Origin: Actinomycetota bacterium
GTDB lineage: Bacteria > Actinomycetota > Thermoleophilia > RBG-16-64-13
Assembly (NCBI GenBank): GCA_003157225.1
Contig: PMIZ01000315.1
Span: forward strand, 1 to 6,219
Reading direction: 5' to 3'
DNA length: 6,219 nt
Position numbers and translations under genes: made by a program. Numbering within the stretch: position 1 is the stretch's first letter; every line of letters starts with the position of its first letter. Below are positions 5,087 to 6,219 of this stretch, one piece after another. The notes beneath the pieces are model-generated. The model did not search any database and was not told the DNA's origin. It was given only the letters and a program-made list of their open reading frames with translations.

Positions 5087-6219
5087 CGCCCCGCCTCCGA
5101 CTGCGATTTGACCGCCGACGCCGCCGGCGATTGCACCGTCAGTTGCTGCAGGGAGTCGACTGTGGACTTGGCGGTGCGGATGAAAGTCTGCGGGTAGAGT
5201 CCCAGCCAGAGCACCACGATCACGCATACCGCCATCATGCCTATCTCCCGCCAAGAGAGATCGGTGAGCCGGCGGCCGGAGCCGGCGAAGGACGCCTCTT
5301 CAAGCGCCGGGCGACCGTGGAACACCCGCTGGATCATCCACAGTGCGTAGACGGTGGCAAGCACCAAGCCCACCGAGGCGACGATCGCCGCCGGCCGATT
5401 CACTTGGTAGGTCCCGAGCAAGATCAAGAACTCGGCGACGAAGTTCCCCAGAGCGGGCAGGCCCAGCGCGGCCATGGCCAGGATCATGGAGATCCCTCCG
5501 AAGCGAGGAAGCGACGCCCATAGGCCGCCCAGTTTGCCCAGGTCCCGCGTTCCCGTGCGTTCCTCCAGCGCGCCCACCATGATGAAGAGGCCGCCGGTGC
5601 TGAAAGCGTGGCAGACGATCTGGAGTATCACGCCGTGAAGCGACAGCTGGCTCCAGGCGAAGACTCCCAGAAGGACAAACCCCATGTGACTGACGCTGGT
5701 GTAAGCGACGAGTCGCTTGAGATCGGTCTGTGCGAAGGCGAGTACCGCGCCGTACAGGATCCCCGCCACCCCCAACGCCATCCCGATGGTGGCAAAGTGG
5801 AAGGACGCATGTGGGAACAGCGGGAACATGAAGCGCAGCATCCCGTAGGCCCCCACCTTGATCAGCAGCCCGGCCAAGATGACGCTCCCGGCAGTGGGAG
5901 CCTCCGTGTGCGCGTCGGGCAGCCAACTGTGCAGAGGTATGGCGGGAAGCTTCACCGCGAAGGCCAGAAAGAAGCCCAGCATCAGCCAGAAGCCCGCGCG
6001 CGAGGACAGGCTGGTGCCGAGCAACTGCAGGTAGTCGAAGGTGTACGACCCGGTGGCGCGCCCGTGGACGAAGTAGAGCCCCACAATGGCCACCAGCATC
6101 AGGAGCCCGGCCACCTGGGTGAAGATGAAGAACTTGATCGCCGCCTTGACCCGCCGCTCGTGACCCCAGAGGACGATGAGGAAATAGACCGGGACGAGCA
6201 TCATCTCGAAGAAGAAGTA
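5083..6219 (-). CDS. nuoM: NADH-quinone oxidoreductase subunit M (complex I, antiporter-like), N-terminus outside window
   Basis: NuoM is an antiporter-like, proton-conducting membrane subunit of complex I. The frame is open to the window edge, and 378 residues are present, so roughly the first 140 are missing. The first visible residues, YFFFEMMLVPVYF, hold the glutamate matching E. coli E144. K90 in AFAVKLPAIPLH, K121 in AGLLIKVGAYG, H178 in YTSVSHMGF, H204 and E263 in GNFVAEFLI match K234, K265, H322, H348 and E407, and the spacing from K90 to E263 is identical to E. coli. The loop after the first visible helix is 5 residues shorter than in E. coli. LPDAHTEAPTAGSV (100-113) is the family signature. 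The sequence is closer to E. coli NuoM than many bacterial forms are. The stop overlaps the nuoN start, so the two are translationally coupled in one operon. Confidence 0.98.
   Translation of the reverse strand, partial: YFFFEMMLVPVYFLIVLWGHERRVKAAIKFFIFTQVAGLLMLVAIVGLYFVHGRATGSYTFDYLQLLGTSLSSRAGFWLMLGFFLAFAVKLPAIPLHSWLPDAHTEAPTAGSVILAGLLIKVGAYGMLRFMFPLFPHASFHFATIGMALGVAGILYGAVLAFAQTDLKRLVAYTSVSHMGFVLLGVFAWSQLSLHGVILQIVCHAFSTGGLFIMVGALEERTGTRDLGKLGGLWASLPRFGGISMILAMAALGLPALGNFVAEFLILLGTYQVNRPAAIVASVGLVLATVYALWMIQRVFHGRPALEEASFAGSGRRLTDLSWREIGMMAVCVIVVLWLGLYPQTFIRTAKSTVDSLQQLTVQSPAASAVKSQSEAGR
5094..5098 (-). promoter_or_regulatory. Ribosome binding site of nuoN
   Basis: GGAGG on the - strand, inside the end of nuoM, stands 7 bases before the nuoN ATG at 5086. 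With the ATGA overlap it settles the nuoN start and shows that nuoN can recruit ribosomes itself as well as by coupling. Confidence 0.75.

Overview
The window is GC-rich bacterial DNA carrying the ends of two respiratory operons that face each other, with three smaller genes between them. It opens inside cydA and runs into cydB on the + strand. Together these encode the two large subunits of a cytochrome bd-type quinol oxidase. At the far end, on the - strand, are most of nuoM and all of nuoN, the last two membrane subunits of the proton-pumping NADH-quinone oxidoreductase (complex I). Between the two operons, also on the - strand, lie a two-gene cassette of unknown function (70 and 213 codons) and a GNAT-family N-acetyltransferase of the RimJ/RimL type.

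Layout: cydA (partial, 1-696) and cydB (693-1751) overlap by ATGA. cydB and the acetyltransferase gene (1748-2329, -) meet tail to tail and share one CTAG, which supplies a TAG stop on each strand. A 179-base spacer follows, holding a small perfect hairpin. The 213-codon gene (2509-3150, -) comes next and sits 6 bases downstream of the 70-codon gene (3157-3369, -). The 70-codon gene has a textbook ribosome binding site and a plausible promoter in the 253-base gap behind nuoN. nuoN (3623-5086, -) and nuoM (5083 to beyond the window, -) overlap by ATGA.

Functionally, complex I reduces quinone with NADH and pumps protons, and cytochrome bd reoxidises quinol with oxygen. The flanks therefore belong to one aerobic or microaerobic electron-transport chain. 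Every key charged residue of the NuoM and NuoN proton channels that lies in the window is present, so both look functional. CydA has the short form of the quinol-binding Q-loop. The middle cassette is visibly less GC-rich than the nuo genes by hand count (34 of 60 bases at 2521-2580 and 29 of 60 at 3421-3480, against 42 of 60 at 5521-5580), which suggests a later arrival.

The organism cannot be named from this sequence. High GC, an E. coli-like NuoM and a short-Q-loop CydA would fit soil or sediment lineages such as Acidobacteria, Gemmatimonadota or delta-proteobacteria-like groups, but this is inference. No RNA genes, CRISPR arrays, insertion sequences or transposase genes are visible. The only candidate for something undescribed is the two-gene cassette at 2509-3369.
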